Assembly: GCF_000209165.1 (NCBI RefSeq)
Contig: NC_009042.1
Span: 62,001 to 126,000, forward strand
DNA length: 64,000 nucleotides
Source of the DNA: Scheffersomyces stipitis CBS 6054
Taxonomy: Eukaryota; Ascomycota; Pichiomycetes; Serinales; Debaryomycetaceae
Reading direction: 5' to 3'
In this document: in pieces, positions 1-9,406 of the stretch
How positions within the stretch are numbered: position 1 is the first letter of the stretch
Layout of the letters: every line of letters starts with the position of its first letter
The notes under the pieces: model-generated
What the model was told of the DNA's origin: nothing
The model's input: only the letters and a program-made list of their open reading frames with translations
Database searches by the model: none
Made by a program: the position numbers and the translations under genes

Positions 1-623
1 GCAGCAACCATACCGGTCAAACCAACAGCAACCATGTTGGAACCTGCAGCGTTTTGAGCCTCAACGGAAGTGGTGTTGGTGACGTTGGCATCAGCACTAG
101 TGACTGGTTCTCTGGTAATATTGGCACAGGCGATTCTGGTGTTGTCCAAAAGATGAACTACAACAGATAAGCCTCCGATGTAAGCCTTATTGTCTGGGTT
201 CAAGGAAAGGTAGTCGTCGACGTACGAGAGATCAGCAGATTGTCCCTCAATGTTGCCGTGCTTGCCTGCCAAGTCACCAACTTCCTTACCGGCAGCATCG
301 GTAGCGTTAACACTTCCACCGAATGGGTTCAAGTGAGCCAATGTTCCAGTACAGTTTCCATCAGTTGGGACAGGATGTTCGTGGACGTGGTAAGGGAATG
401 GGCCACCTGTAGATGGCAAGCCCAGTAAGTCAACAGAAACAAGAACCGAGCCGTTCTGGGCTGCTGAGAAAGAAACAGTACCAGTAACATCATAGTTACC
501 AGCAGGCTCAAAAGTAGCTACATACTTAAAATCATCGGGAGAATCAGTGGAGATGGGAGCTTCGCCGCAAATTGCAACCGAAGAGAGAGCCAAAGCACCT
601 AAAACTTTTTGAGTAGAGACCAT
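1..623 (-). CDS. GPI-anchored, probably copper-only superoxide dismutase (SOD4/5/6 family), 3' end cut off by window edge
   Basis: About 207 residues are visible from the ATG at 623-621. A secretion signal covers roughly residues 1-20. Likely copper ligands are H79 and H81 (in YHVHEHP), H97 and H157. C91 and C166 can form the conserved disulfide, and R163 sits where SOD has its active-site Arg. The zinc-ligand histidines between the bridging His and the Greek-key loop are absent, and the electrostatic loop is very short. These are the hallmarks of the Candida Sod4/5/6 copper-only group, which removes superoxide at the cell surface. The tail at the window edge is Ser/Asn/Thr-rich and turns hydrophobic (GSNMVAVGLTGMVAA), as expected of a GPI-attachment signal, so only a few codons should be missing. 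It is divergent from TGL1. Family is confident; which paralog is not. Confidence 0.9.
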   Translation of the reverse strand, partial: MVSTQKVLGALALSSVAICGEAPISTDSPDDFKYVATFEPAGNYDVTGTVSFSAAQNGSVLVSVDLLGLPSTGGPFPYHVHEHPVPTDGNCTGTLAHLNPFGGSVNATDAAGKEVGDLAGKHGNIEGQSADLSYVDDYLSLNPDNKAYIGGLSVVVHLLDNTRIACANITREPVTSADANVTNTTSVEAQNAAGSNMVAVGLTGMVA

Positions 624-1920
624 TATTGATATGTTAAAGTACCAAAAACAATTTCAAGGGCAAAAAATGGTTTCAGTAATGGAAATTGTCTACTTCTTAA
701 ATACCACCAATTTTCTGCAGGGCCAACAACATGTAAACAGGGGTATGTAAGTTTTCCACAACCGTAGTCGAAAAGTTTGTCTGCAATTTCATTTTTTATT
801 TTTGTTACTGCATTGTTTGCCCCAAATAGCTCCGATTTAACAACGAGGGTGAATAATTGAGCGGAAACGTTTATTTTACCCAATTGAGTCTAGAATTGGC
901 CCAACTGATTTTTGTTTGAAAGAATTTCCACTTGACATATTGGGTTGATATTTAAGTAACCTGGTTAACTATTTCTTGGTACTTACCTATTCAATGAAGT
1001 CAAGTCAATTATAATTGTTCCTTTGACGTAAACTGGTGCTGAAATTGAGGCTCCAACCGCATATGATTTCCATTCCTTTCTACTGCGATTGAATTGATTA
1101 GATCGAATAGATGAACGTCTGTGAGTGGCTGGAATTGCTAGCAACAATATAAATTGTGTCCTGTTCCTGCATTGCTAATTTTACCATGCGTTTAGTGCCC
1201 ATTGATGAAACAGATAAAAATTAATATGTAGTACGCATCAATGGTTTGGGATGTGACAGCCAATAAGATTGACCTAAACAAGAAAGTTTCGGCCCGAACT
1301 GTTGTTGATGTCAGAGCGAGTCCGAATTTGGATCTAGGATACAATGGACAATTTCATGACCAAGTAACCGTCTACGGTCGGTGGCCCTTGGAAGCAGACG
1401 GAAGTAAATTCACACTTCAGTAGAAGAGAATCAAAGGCCAAAAACCTCGAAACCAGCGACTTTGCAGGCCCTTTATATGGATTGGCGGATTCATTGCTGA
1501 GCAAATATTGTTACAATACCAAGATACTGATGAGAGAATTTACTTCCCAAAAGTGGAGCATGAAGTTGCTCAACTCTGTAGCTCAATTACATAGCCAATA
1601 CATGCAGTGTCATAGAGGTATTCTTCTATTATCCGGTACCTTACAGCTAAGAGGGCAGAAATTCAAACTGCGGACGACTCCCACTAATTACTCGGCTTTA
1701 GCTATTGCTCCCTTGGCCATAGCCGACTAAACTAAGGCGACTAACCTGGGGCTTGTGGGCTCTTGGCACCTGCAGGATTTCCTGTCTGATATGCGCGAAA
1801 TTAAACTAACATGCATCTGACACTTCCTCTATCAAAAGTTCACAAACAGCAAACTCACTACATTAGTAATAGTGTATGTTTCTACACCCAGCATCATACT
1901 ACATACTACAACTGGAACAC
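624..1920. promoter_or_regulatory. Divergent intergenic region between the SOD gene and TGL1
   Basis: This 1.3 kb stretch must hold both promoters. Two short reading frames (1241-1423 and 1482-1730) show no recognisable domain and do not look coding. No RNA gene or repeat was seen. Confidence 0.6.
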
Positions 1921-3522
1921 ATGTATATACCGTTATTAGGACGCATAACCTTGCTCGACTGGCCGGTGATTTTCATCTCATTTGTGCTTGCTTGGGCAGA
2001 GTTCATTGTTTCAATGATCACAATTCTATTACCAACGCCCGTTTTGTCGCTTTTTACGTTTGTCACCACGACCGTGTACCGGTTCTCTTCAGATCCAGTC
2101 AACTTCAAAACAGAAGAAATCGACGATGAAGATAGCTACAATCCCAAATATACGTATCTCAAGAATCATCGCAACATTCTGAAGGAGAAGTATGTGCTCA
2201 TGACAGGCTTGTTGAACAGTACCTCTATCAACGAGATGGTCGAACTATTTGGCTACAGTGTTGAACCTCGTATCGTGCAGACAAAAGATCACTACTTGTT
2301 GACAGTACACAGATTGTCAAAGCCAAACGACACCACAAGAGTGACTAACGGTAAGGTGGTATACTTGCACCATGGTCTCTTGATGAGTTCAGAAATATGG
2401 GTCACAATGCTTGACAAATACCAAAACTTACCCTTCATTCTCTACGATTTGGGGTACGACGTTTGGATGGGAAACAACCGTGGAAACAAATACAGTCAGA
2501 AACATTTGCAACACAAGTTGCACACTGAACAATTCTGGGATTTTTCCTTGGATGAGTTTGCCCTCTTTGACATCCCCAACACAATCGACTATATCTTGGA
2601 CGAGACAAAAAAACTGAAATTGACGTATATAGGGTTCAGCCAGGGAACGGCACAGGCATTCGCTAGTGTATCCATCAATACTGATTTGAACGACAAGATA
2701 GACCAGTTGATTGCCATTTCTCCAGCCACTACTCCCCATGGACTTCACTCAAAGTTTCTCGACTTATTCTTGAAGTCGTCTCCTAACGTGTTCTTTTTGT
2801 TGTTTTCAAGAAAGATATTAATGCCTTCAGTTGCTTTCTGGCAAAAGATTATGTATCCACCATTGTTCGACACCATGATTGATGTATCGAACTATGTCCT
2901 TTTCAACTGGAAGTCCAAGAACATTTCTAAAATTCAAAAGTTGAGCAGTTACGCACATTTATACTCTACAACTTCTGTCAAGTCAGTTGTTCATTGGTTC
3001 CAAGTAATGTCATCCAAGAATTTCCAGATGTACCACGATGCCTACTCTTCGTTGTCGGGTTTATCCCCCGTCAGCTATCCATTGCTGAATATCAGGATTC
3101 CGATTCACTTGATCTATGGGTCTATCGATTCCTTGGTGGATATTGATGTCATGTGTGGCCAATTACCCCCTAGAACTACAACGACAGTAGCAGCTTTGAA
3201 CCATGAACATTTGGATAACATTTGGGGAGATGATGCTTACGAAGTTGTTTTCAAACACGTCTTACATTACCTTGGAGAAAATGAATATGAGGTAGAATCC
3301 AAACTTTTCAGAAGCGCTCCTACTTTACGTTTAATTGAAGATGTAATTCCTGAAGAGGAAGAGGAAGATGACGACGAAGAATCTGGAGAACGTACACTTG
3401 CAAATGGCCATATCTCCTTGCTTAAACTGGCCAATATGTCCCATTCTGGAATCGAAGTCCAAGCTACAGGAGTTCATTTTGCAAATCATGTACACGGATC
3501 GGAAGGTTCAGTTTTTGTATAA
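1921..3522 (+). CDS. TGL1: Steryl ester hydrolase Tgl1 (lipid-droplet alpha/beta hydrolase)
   Basis: Tgl1 hydrolyses steryl esters on lipid droplets and releases sterol and fatty acid. The protein begins MYIPLLGR, matching the N-terminus of S. cerevisiae Tgl1, so I take the ATG at 1921 (533 aa). An in-frame ATG at 1876 would add 15 residues. A hydrophobic membrane hairpin lies at about residues 5-50. Then come the oxyanion motif HHGLLM (~150), the phrase GYDVWMGNNRGNKYS (~180), and the nucleophile elbow GFSQG with Ser near 240. The Asp/His partners are in YGSIDSLVD and NHEHLD. The C-terminus has an acidic run (EEEEEDDDEE). The in-frame CTG at 3085-3087 aligns with Thr in S. cerevisiae, which favours Ser decoding. 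The paralogous Yeh1/Yeh2 are less similar. Confidence 0.93.
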   Translation: MYIPLLGRITLLDWPVIFISFVLAWAEFIVSMITILLPTPVLSLFTFVTTTVYRFSSDPVNFKTEEIDDEDSYNPKYTYLKNHRNILKEKYVLMTGLLNSTSINEMVELFGYSVEPRIVQTKDHYLLTVHRLSKPNDTTRVTNGKVVYLHHGLLMSSEIWVTMLDKYQNLPFILYDLGYDVWMGNNRGNKYSQKHLQHKLHTEQFWDFSLDEFALFDIPNTIDYILDETKKLKLTYIGFSQGTAQAFASVSINTDLNDKIDQLIAISPATTPHGLHSKFLDLFLKSSPNVFFLLFSRKILMPSVAFWQKIMYPPLFDTMIDVSNYVLFNWKSKNISKIQKLSSYAHLYSTTSVKSVVHWFQVMSSKNFQMYHDAYSSLSGLSPVSYPLLNIRIPIHLIYGSIDSLVDIDVMCGQLPPRTTTTVAALNHEHLDNIWGDDAYEVVFKHVLHYLGENEYEVESKLFRSAPTLRLIEDVIPEEEEEDDDEESGERTLANGHISLLKLANMSHSGIEVQATGVHFANHVHGSEGSVFV

Positions 3523-4303
3523 GTTCAATTTATATCAATATTGTAGAGACAGACTTGCTTAGATACAAAAAAACGTTATGACTATAATGACTTTATAATG
3601 AATATTTATTGAGTAAGGAAGAAAAGAAATACTCGTAGTTAGAATTATTAGTTCCGAATACTTTCAATTTCATTTCTATGCTTTCAATTGTAGCCATAAT
3701 TTTCAATTCCCTTCTTGTTCAGAACCTACAGATTGCCAGCAAATCCAAGATACGCACTGTTGGTCCCACCTACCCAAAACGGCAGTCAAGGCTCCGCATG
3801 GTCGTGTACAGCCCTATCTGAGTTGTTGCATTTTTTCACAGTAAGAGTTAATGAAATGGTTCCAAACTTCTACAAGAGTAGCTAATCGCATTAAAGTCAT
3901 CACATCGCAGCATCTATGGCCAACGACGGCTTTGTGGGCACAAGTGTACGTACAAGATTTGATGGTGAAGGAGCTGGTTGTCAAATTTTCTACTTTTTAA
4001 AGTGGCATATCTGGCAAATCCTAATTATTCTCTGTATATGAGAGTGGAAGTGAGAATTGGAATTTTATTACTCAATTAGTAAAATCGACTATACTCCAAG
4101 ACAATAAAACAAGTAATTTCTTTGTTTATGTCTAGATATTTACAGACATAACAATAGTACAAATTGCTGTTAGTGTAATCGCAAACACAAGAGGTTAAAA
4201 TTTGCAGTTCTTCAAATGCTATATAGCACTACTACTGAATTCTCCACTGCCCTCATTCCTTAGCACTGGATTCCAAGACACTTTCCATATCTCCTTTTAC
4301 AAT
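3523..4303. promoter_or_regulatory. Intergenic region, TGL1 3' end to zinc-finger gene promoter
   Basis: About 780 bp of AT-rich sequence between two co-directional genes. Nothing recognisable besides the expected terminator and promoter functions. Confidence 0.5.
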
Positions 4304-7300
4304 ATGTCGATTACTAACGCGATGCAGCTCGGCGACTTGATTAAGAACAGGGCTTTCCACCCCGACGGTATGTTCACTTTGTATTTTATCTTAATTTTAC
4401 TCTATGACTATATTCAATACTAACCATTTCAGCATTGGTCCAACGGGTAAGAACGAATATTCCACGGACTCTTCCATACTATGACAATGTTCACATCGAG
4501 AGTCCAAGTTTCAGCGACCCCATTGCGAAAGACTTGAAGAAGTTGTATCCACACAGGCCAGTAGTTGTAGCTGAGGGCAGACCCAAGAGTCATGACTTTG
4601 AGTCAAATCCATACCAGGCGCAACTGTATGGTAATGGAAGTCCCAATGATACCTCCAACGACCCAGATGATGTTGAGGCAGAAGAAAGTATTGATTTATA
4701 CTCGCTGTCGTTGCTAGAGCTTCTCAATCTTTTGCTTGAAGAGACTCATTTGGACGACAGCAACAGGATATCAATAGAAAACTCGCTCTTGGAGTTGACT
4801 TCCTATCTTCCAAAACCATTGCAGTCTTGGACTTGGAAACACGCCTCGTCTCAGGCTTCATCTTTGTCTAACGAAAAGCAGCATCAGTTAAAATCTGCTA
4901 ACAATTTCAACCAAAGTGATCCTATCTATCCAAATGGGACGCTTTCCAAAATAGTGATCGACAATTACACCAGTTTGTTGCGTTTCTCATCTACTTATTT
5001 CAATTTATCTTTGGCTTCTCACATTACCAGATACTTGGTTGAATTGATCTACAGCTTACAATATTGGGAGGTGTATCATTTGCTCTATATGCTCCCAAAC
5101 TTAGAGTATTTCTTGAAATTGATTGACTTCGAAGTAGTAGACACCGTATATGGACCTCTTGTTAGGCCCCCGGAAAACTATTTGAAGGATTCCATGTTAT
5201 CCGGTTTGCAGTATCCTTTTCCATATCCATTCTACAACTATTCATACCATTCATTTGCCCAAAATGTGGACTCCAAGAAGTACAACAGAATCAATACTAT
5301 ACCTTATGAAGATATAACGCTAAAAGATGTACTGCCACCAAAGAAACGCAGAGGAAGACCAAAGTCTATATCTGAGCCTATGTTAAAGAAGAAACCAGGC
5401 AGAAAGAGAAAGAACCCATTGACAGAAGATATACTAGTAGCTCAGTCGCAGACAACACAGAAGGATTTCCCTAGTAACACGGAGAGTGAAATGAGTGGCA
5501 CAGAATCAGAACATGAAGGCTTGGGAGACTATGACGATATCCCGGAAGAAGAGGAAGTTATTATTCTTGACGATGAATATGATGAAGAAGGTTTCGATGA
5601 AGACATGGAAGATGACTATGTGGAAGACGGTGCAATGAGGGCAGCAGCGTTTTCACCCGAAGCTAGCTCAAGAGTGGCTTCTACACAACCTGACTTTGAT
5701 AGACAGGATAAGGTACCACAATATAATGCTGGCGAGAGAGAAGATCATCGTTTGAGTTTAAGCTCTCCACCAAAATCATCACCACCAATGACTCAATCCT
5801 CACAATATACATCTCAGGATATTTCTATGAGACTTCCTCCACCTCCACAGGGCCTTTCTCCAACCGTTCCTTACCACCCTCCACCTCCAATAGGAAATGA
5901 AACTCAACAATTAAAACCCCCCAGACTTCCAAGTGTTCATGAACTACCGTTTCTTCCACAGTTCCAGCAGCCGGTACCTCATTACCAGCCACTTACTGGA
6001 CAGAACAGAACTCCAACAATTGTTCAGGTACGACCTGTTCTGTTCCCAACGGCATCCCAACTTTCACCAGTGGTGCAGGAACCACCATTACCAGGAATTC
6101 AGAATTATCAACCAAGGGAATCTCCATCTTCATCTATACCAACTCCACAAGTAGTACATTCGCATATAATGCCACAAAGACGATCAATATCACATATACT
6201 GCCAACAATCCTGGATAGGCATTTAGAAGCTTCACCCCATTCAACCCATACTAGATATATAGGTCAAGACGGTTTTGTAAAGATTCAGAGCGATTCTTCA
6301 TTGCAAAATCCACAAGCATTATATGTAGAATCGCAATTATATCCTCAAACGCATCGCCCAGGCATTCCTTCGTATCTGGTTCCACCTCCTCAAGGAACGC
6401 AGCCATCCCCACCTTTACAGCAACAAACGATTGATAGCCCTCAAGATAGACAACCGCTGAAGCTTCTTCTGCAAATCCAAGCACTTAAGCTGCCGCAAAG
6501 AGGTCATGAAAGCGAACACATAGAGCCACAGGAATTGTCACGATTAGCTGACGACTCTGCAAGAAAACTCAGTTTCCAACTCAACTCAGATCGCCCAAGG
6601 GAAAAGGGACCCGATACGCATGAAAAAGAGAGAGTAGAAAAGGAAAGGGTAGAAAGGGAAAGAACAGAAAGGGAAAAAACAGAAAAGGAAAAAATAGAGA
6701 GTGAAAGAATAGAAAGTGAAAGGGTAGAAAGTGAAAGAATTGAAAAGGAAAGGATTGCAAAATCAGTTATCAACGACAAACCATCAGATGTGAGTAGCTC
6801 CGAGGATGAAAGAGAAACCTCAATGGAAGCTGGCGAATATCATCCAGATGATCATGAAGGAAGTTATGTGGACTATGAAGGGGAACCAATGCAAGGATCA
6901 TCAGAAGGTATGGAAGATGGGAATGGTATATTCCAATACCAAAGTCGATTAAGATTCATAGCTCAATCACCAAAGAGTAGTGCAAAATTGGAAGGAGGAG
7001 AGATTCCAATGCTAGATGATAAGAAGAAGAATAAGTCTGGAGTAATTCACCAGTGCCACTTAATCGACCCTGGCACTCTTCGTAAATGTTTAAAGATTTT
7101 CTATGGTAAGAATGAATTATTGAGACACCAGGAGTTTGTTCATGCTACAAAGAAGAAAATCTACAAATGTATCTACTGTTCTAGAAACGGAGCCAAAGTT
7201 CAGAGTTATCCAAGGCATGACTCGTTGGCAAGACATATAAGAAGGAAGCACGGTGTTACCGGAAAGGAAAACAAAATGGCTGTGAACTATGCCAAAGAGA

Positions 7301-8040
7301 ACGTAGAAGTCATCGATGATCCAAAACTGCTAGTAACAAAGCAACATACCTTTGTAGAGCCATTGCCGCATCCTCAATTTCTCAATCCAGACTTTACAAT
7401 CAAATCTAGCTATGCTGGATTTTTACTGTTCAGCACGAAAGAGGTTCCCAACCCTAAACTACCAGTTATTCATACTCACCACTATCCAAAGAATAGGATT
7501 GTCGACGTTGTAGAGTTTCCACCAATAGATCAGCCAGCAGGAAGTCTGTCAAAAGAGGTACTATCACCTACAGTTTCAGCAAAGGCACCCAACGTTTTCT
7601 TGTCGAAGATATCTCCCAAGTCAGTAAAGTCACAGGAAACATCTCCAGTATTCAAGGTATCTCCATTGAAGTCAATTACTTCTCCAAAGGATTTGCCTTC
7701 TGTTGCTACTAGTACTAGTCCTCTTCAATCAGTGGCTCCACCTCCAGTTGCTCATCTTTCAAGTGGTGCGTCTCCTCTAATCGGTCACAACACCGTAGGA
7801 GGTCCATCTCCAGCCAGAGGAGACCCATCTGCTGGACCTCCAATTGCACATAAACCTGGAGTGCTTATTGGCCAAAACTCTCCTCCCAAAAAAGGAACAG
7901 TGTTACCCCTGATTAAAGAGCTTGACAACAGCCACAGTTTTGGGGTTCACAGTTACCCACGTTCCAGCAGCGATAACATCCACAAAAGCATGAATTTGTC
8001 TTACTTGAATGGCCCACCGCCTGCGGAAGATAGAAAGTAG
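4304..8040 (+). CDS. Spliced atypical C2H2 zinc-finger protein with AT hook; paralog of the next gene
   Basis: Exon 1 (4304-4367) joins exon 2 (4433-8040) to give 1223 residues. The junction codon is GCA, reading HPDALVQR. In order: an N-terminal helical part; a leucine-rich helical region (~85-250) with the phrase LQYWEVYHLL; basic AT-hook-like sequence (KKRRGRPK, ~325); an acidic run (~375-405); a Pro/Gln-rich middle; a nine-fold five-residue E/R/K repeat (~753-797); and an atypical zinc finger pair (~896-960). Finger 1 is C-x10-C-x12-H-x4-H and finger 2 is C-x2-C-x18-H-x4-H. A Ser/Pro-rich tail follows. The helical core and fingers match the downstream gene, so the pair arose by tandem duplication. 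It is probably a nuclear DNA- or chromatin-binding protein. I do not recognise a S. cerevisiae ortholog. A CTG-clade RSC-associated factor is possible but unproven. Confidence 0.85.
4368..4432 (+). other. Spliceosomal intron in the first zinc-finger gene
   Basis: 65 nt. The 5' site is GTATGT (4368-4373), the branch site TACTAAC (4418-4424) and the 3' AG is at 4431-4432, only about nine bases after the branch A. Splicing removes in-frame stops and joins the frames exactly. Confidence 0.93.
6625..6759 (+). repeat. 15-bp coding minisatellite, nine units
   Basis: Nine degenerate units of the form AAGGAAAGGGTAGAA encode (K/R/S)-(E)-(R/K)-(V/I/T)-E. The result is a charged segment likely to form a single stable alpha-helix inside the first zinc-finger protein. 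Confidence 0.9.
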
Positions 8041-9406
8041 ACTATGTAGCTATATTGTATATCTCACGACGAATAACGAAGAAAATAGAAAAAATGAAAT
8101 ATCAAAAATATGTAAAACAGGAAAAATATTATGTTGTGTTCTGTCTAATATATATTATACCCTAACGTAGTATACTAGTATGAATGATTTCCTACCCTTA
8201 TTGTATGGTGTTGGAGTTTATGACATTCGTTGGTAGAAGTGCTCCAGTGATTTTTAAGGATTGCATAATATTTGTTGGTCATGCACATAAAAGCTGCAGT
8301 TTGTGGTTATGGTTGCAAAAGGGGGGGGACCCGAAGACAAACCAATACGTCGATGACGTTCTAGAGCAGTTGGAAAATCCAGCTTAGTACCATAGCCATA
8401 TAGAGGATACTCAGGTTGTCTCCTATTTCTCTTTTCCTTTTTTATCCTCTTCAGCTGCTCTTTTTGCAACTTTCCTTATGGTTGCAAAAGTGTTACACAA
8501 AGAGGGAATGGTTGTGAGCCCCGATGAACTGTGAATTCTCAAGGGAGGAAAGTTAGCCAGTTAGAAGCAAAAGCTGTTGAAACAAAAGAAGTAACCCTTG
8601 AGAGAGACTGTTGGGATGTGCAGTATGCTATATTTACAATGCTGGAAAGTAGGATTGGAAAGATTTGCGTACAAGAAAACTGGCAGCTAGCTGGTTGCAA
8701 AATTTCACCAAGTCTATTTTCGACAGAAGCAGCCGTGTCCGGGTAACACAGTGCCTTTTACGGGTGGCGGTCGTGTCGATTCAATTCTTGCAATCAGAAA
8801 ATAGGGCCAAAAACTCACAAACAATGATCAATTTTTAACAGCCCTTTCTAGAGACAGTCATTTAGCATTTGATATAAGAGATCCACTGCTAGCCAAGTTC
8901 GACAGTCGTTGCGACCACCGCGAGAACGTGATCTTGAATTACCGTTAGCGACTTTTTCCGCGAACTAGAGTCCCCTTGCTGTGAAATTTCAGCATACTGC
9001 CCTTTTCTGTATCTTGCAATCTTGAGAGGTAGCGAGAATTATTAGTGTTCCAATTTCAGGTGAACCTCCAAACGTTCGCACCGCTACAAGTGGAACAGGT
9101 CCACCATTAGTCAAACCTACAGTGTTCCTCACAGGTGAAGATAATTGCCATTCCCAAGAGTTATTCAGTTGGTCAATTCTCCCGTTAGCAGAGATTGTAG
9201 CTTTTAACTAGTAATTTTTGGATTTTCGCTTTTACGTTTTTTTCGCTATCAGCAATTTTTTGCCCCAAGCCAAATCCGTCAAACCTTGCCAGTTTTCGCT
9301 ACCATTTTGGAAGTGGATTTTTTCTATTCGCACCAATTTTTTTCTGCTACTATATTAACAGCATTTGACTTATAACAGATAGCTTACACCTATACTTCTC
9401 ATTAAC
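8041..9406. promoter_or_regulatory. Long intergenic region upstream of the Gln-rich zinc-finger gene
   Basis: 1.37 kb with no convincing gene. It contains a G8 run (8321-8328) and repeated GTTGCAAAA motifs described separately. Just before the start the sequence is rich in T runs (9230-9350). A long upstream region suits a regulated gene. Confidence 0.6.
8307..8490. repeat. Repeated TTATGGTTGCAAAAG element with an inverted partner
   Basis: The 15-mer TTATGGTTGCAAAAG occurs at 8307-8321 and 8476-8490. TGGTTGCAAAA recurs at 8692-8702. At 8462-8470 the inverse TTTTGCAAC pairs with GTTGCAAAA at 8481-8489 across a 10-base spacer, giving a small hairpin or a dimer site. Function unknown; a protein-binding site is plausible. 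Confidence 0.55.

Noticed and set aside
1241..1730. Two short plus-strand frames (60 and 82 codons) in the SOD-TGL1 promoter region
   Set aside because: No domain, no sensible promoter context; the second begins at a non-ATG codon.
8510..8522. GGTTGTGAGCCCC resembling a copia primer-binding site for initiator tRNA-Met anticodon stem
   Set aside because: One mismatch to GGTTATGAGCCC, no LTR end (CA) immediately before it and no gag/pol sequence after it; probably chance.
8531..8746. 71-codon frame upstream of the Gln-rich zinc-finger gene
   Set aside because: Starts at a non-ATG codon (CTG/GTG context) and has no recognisable content.
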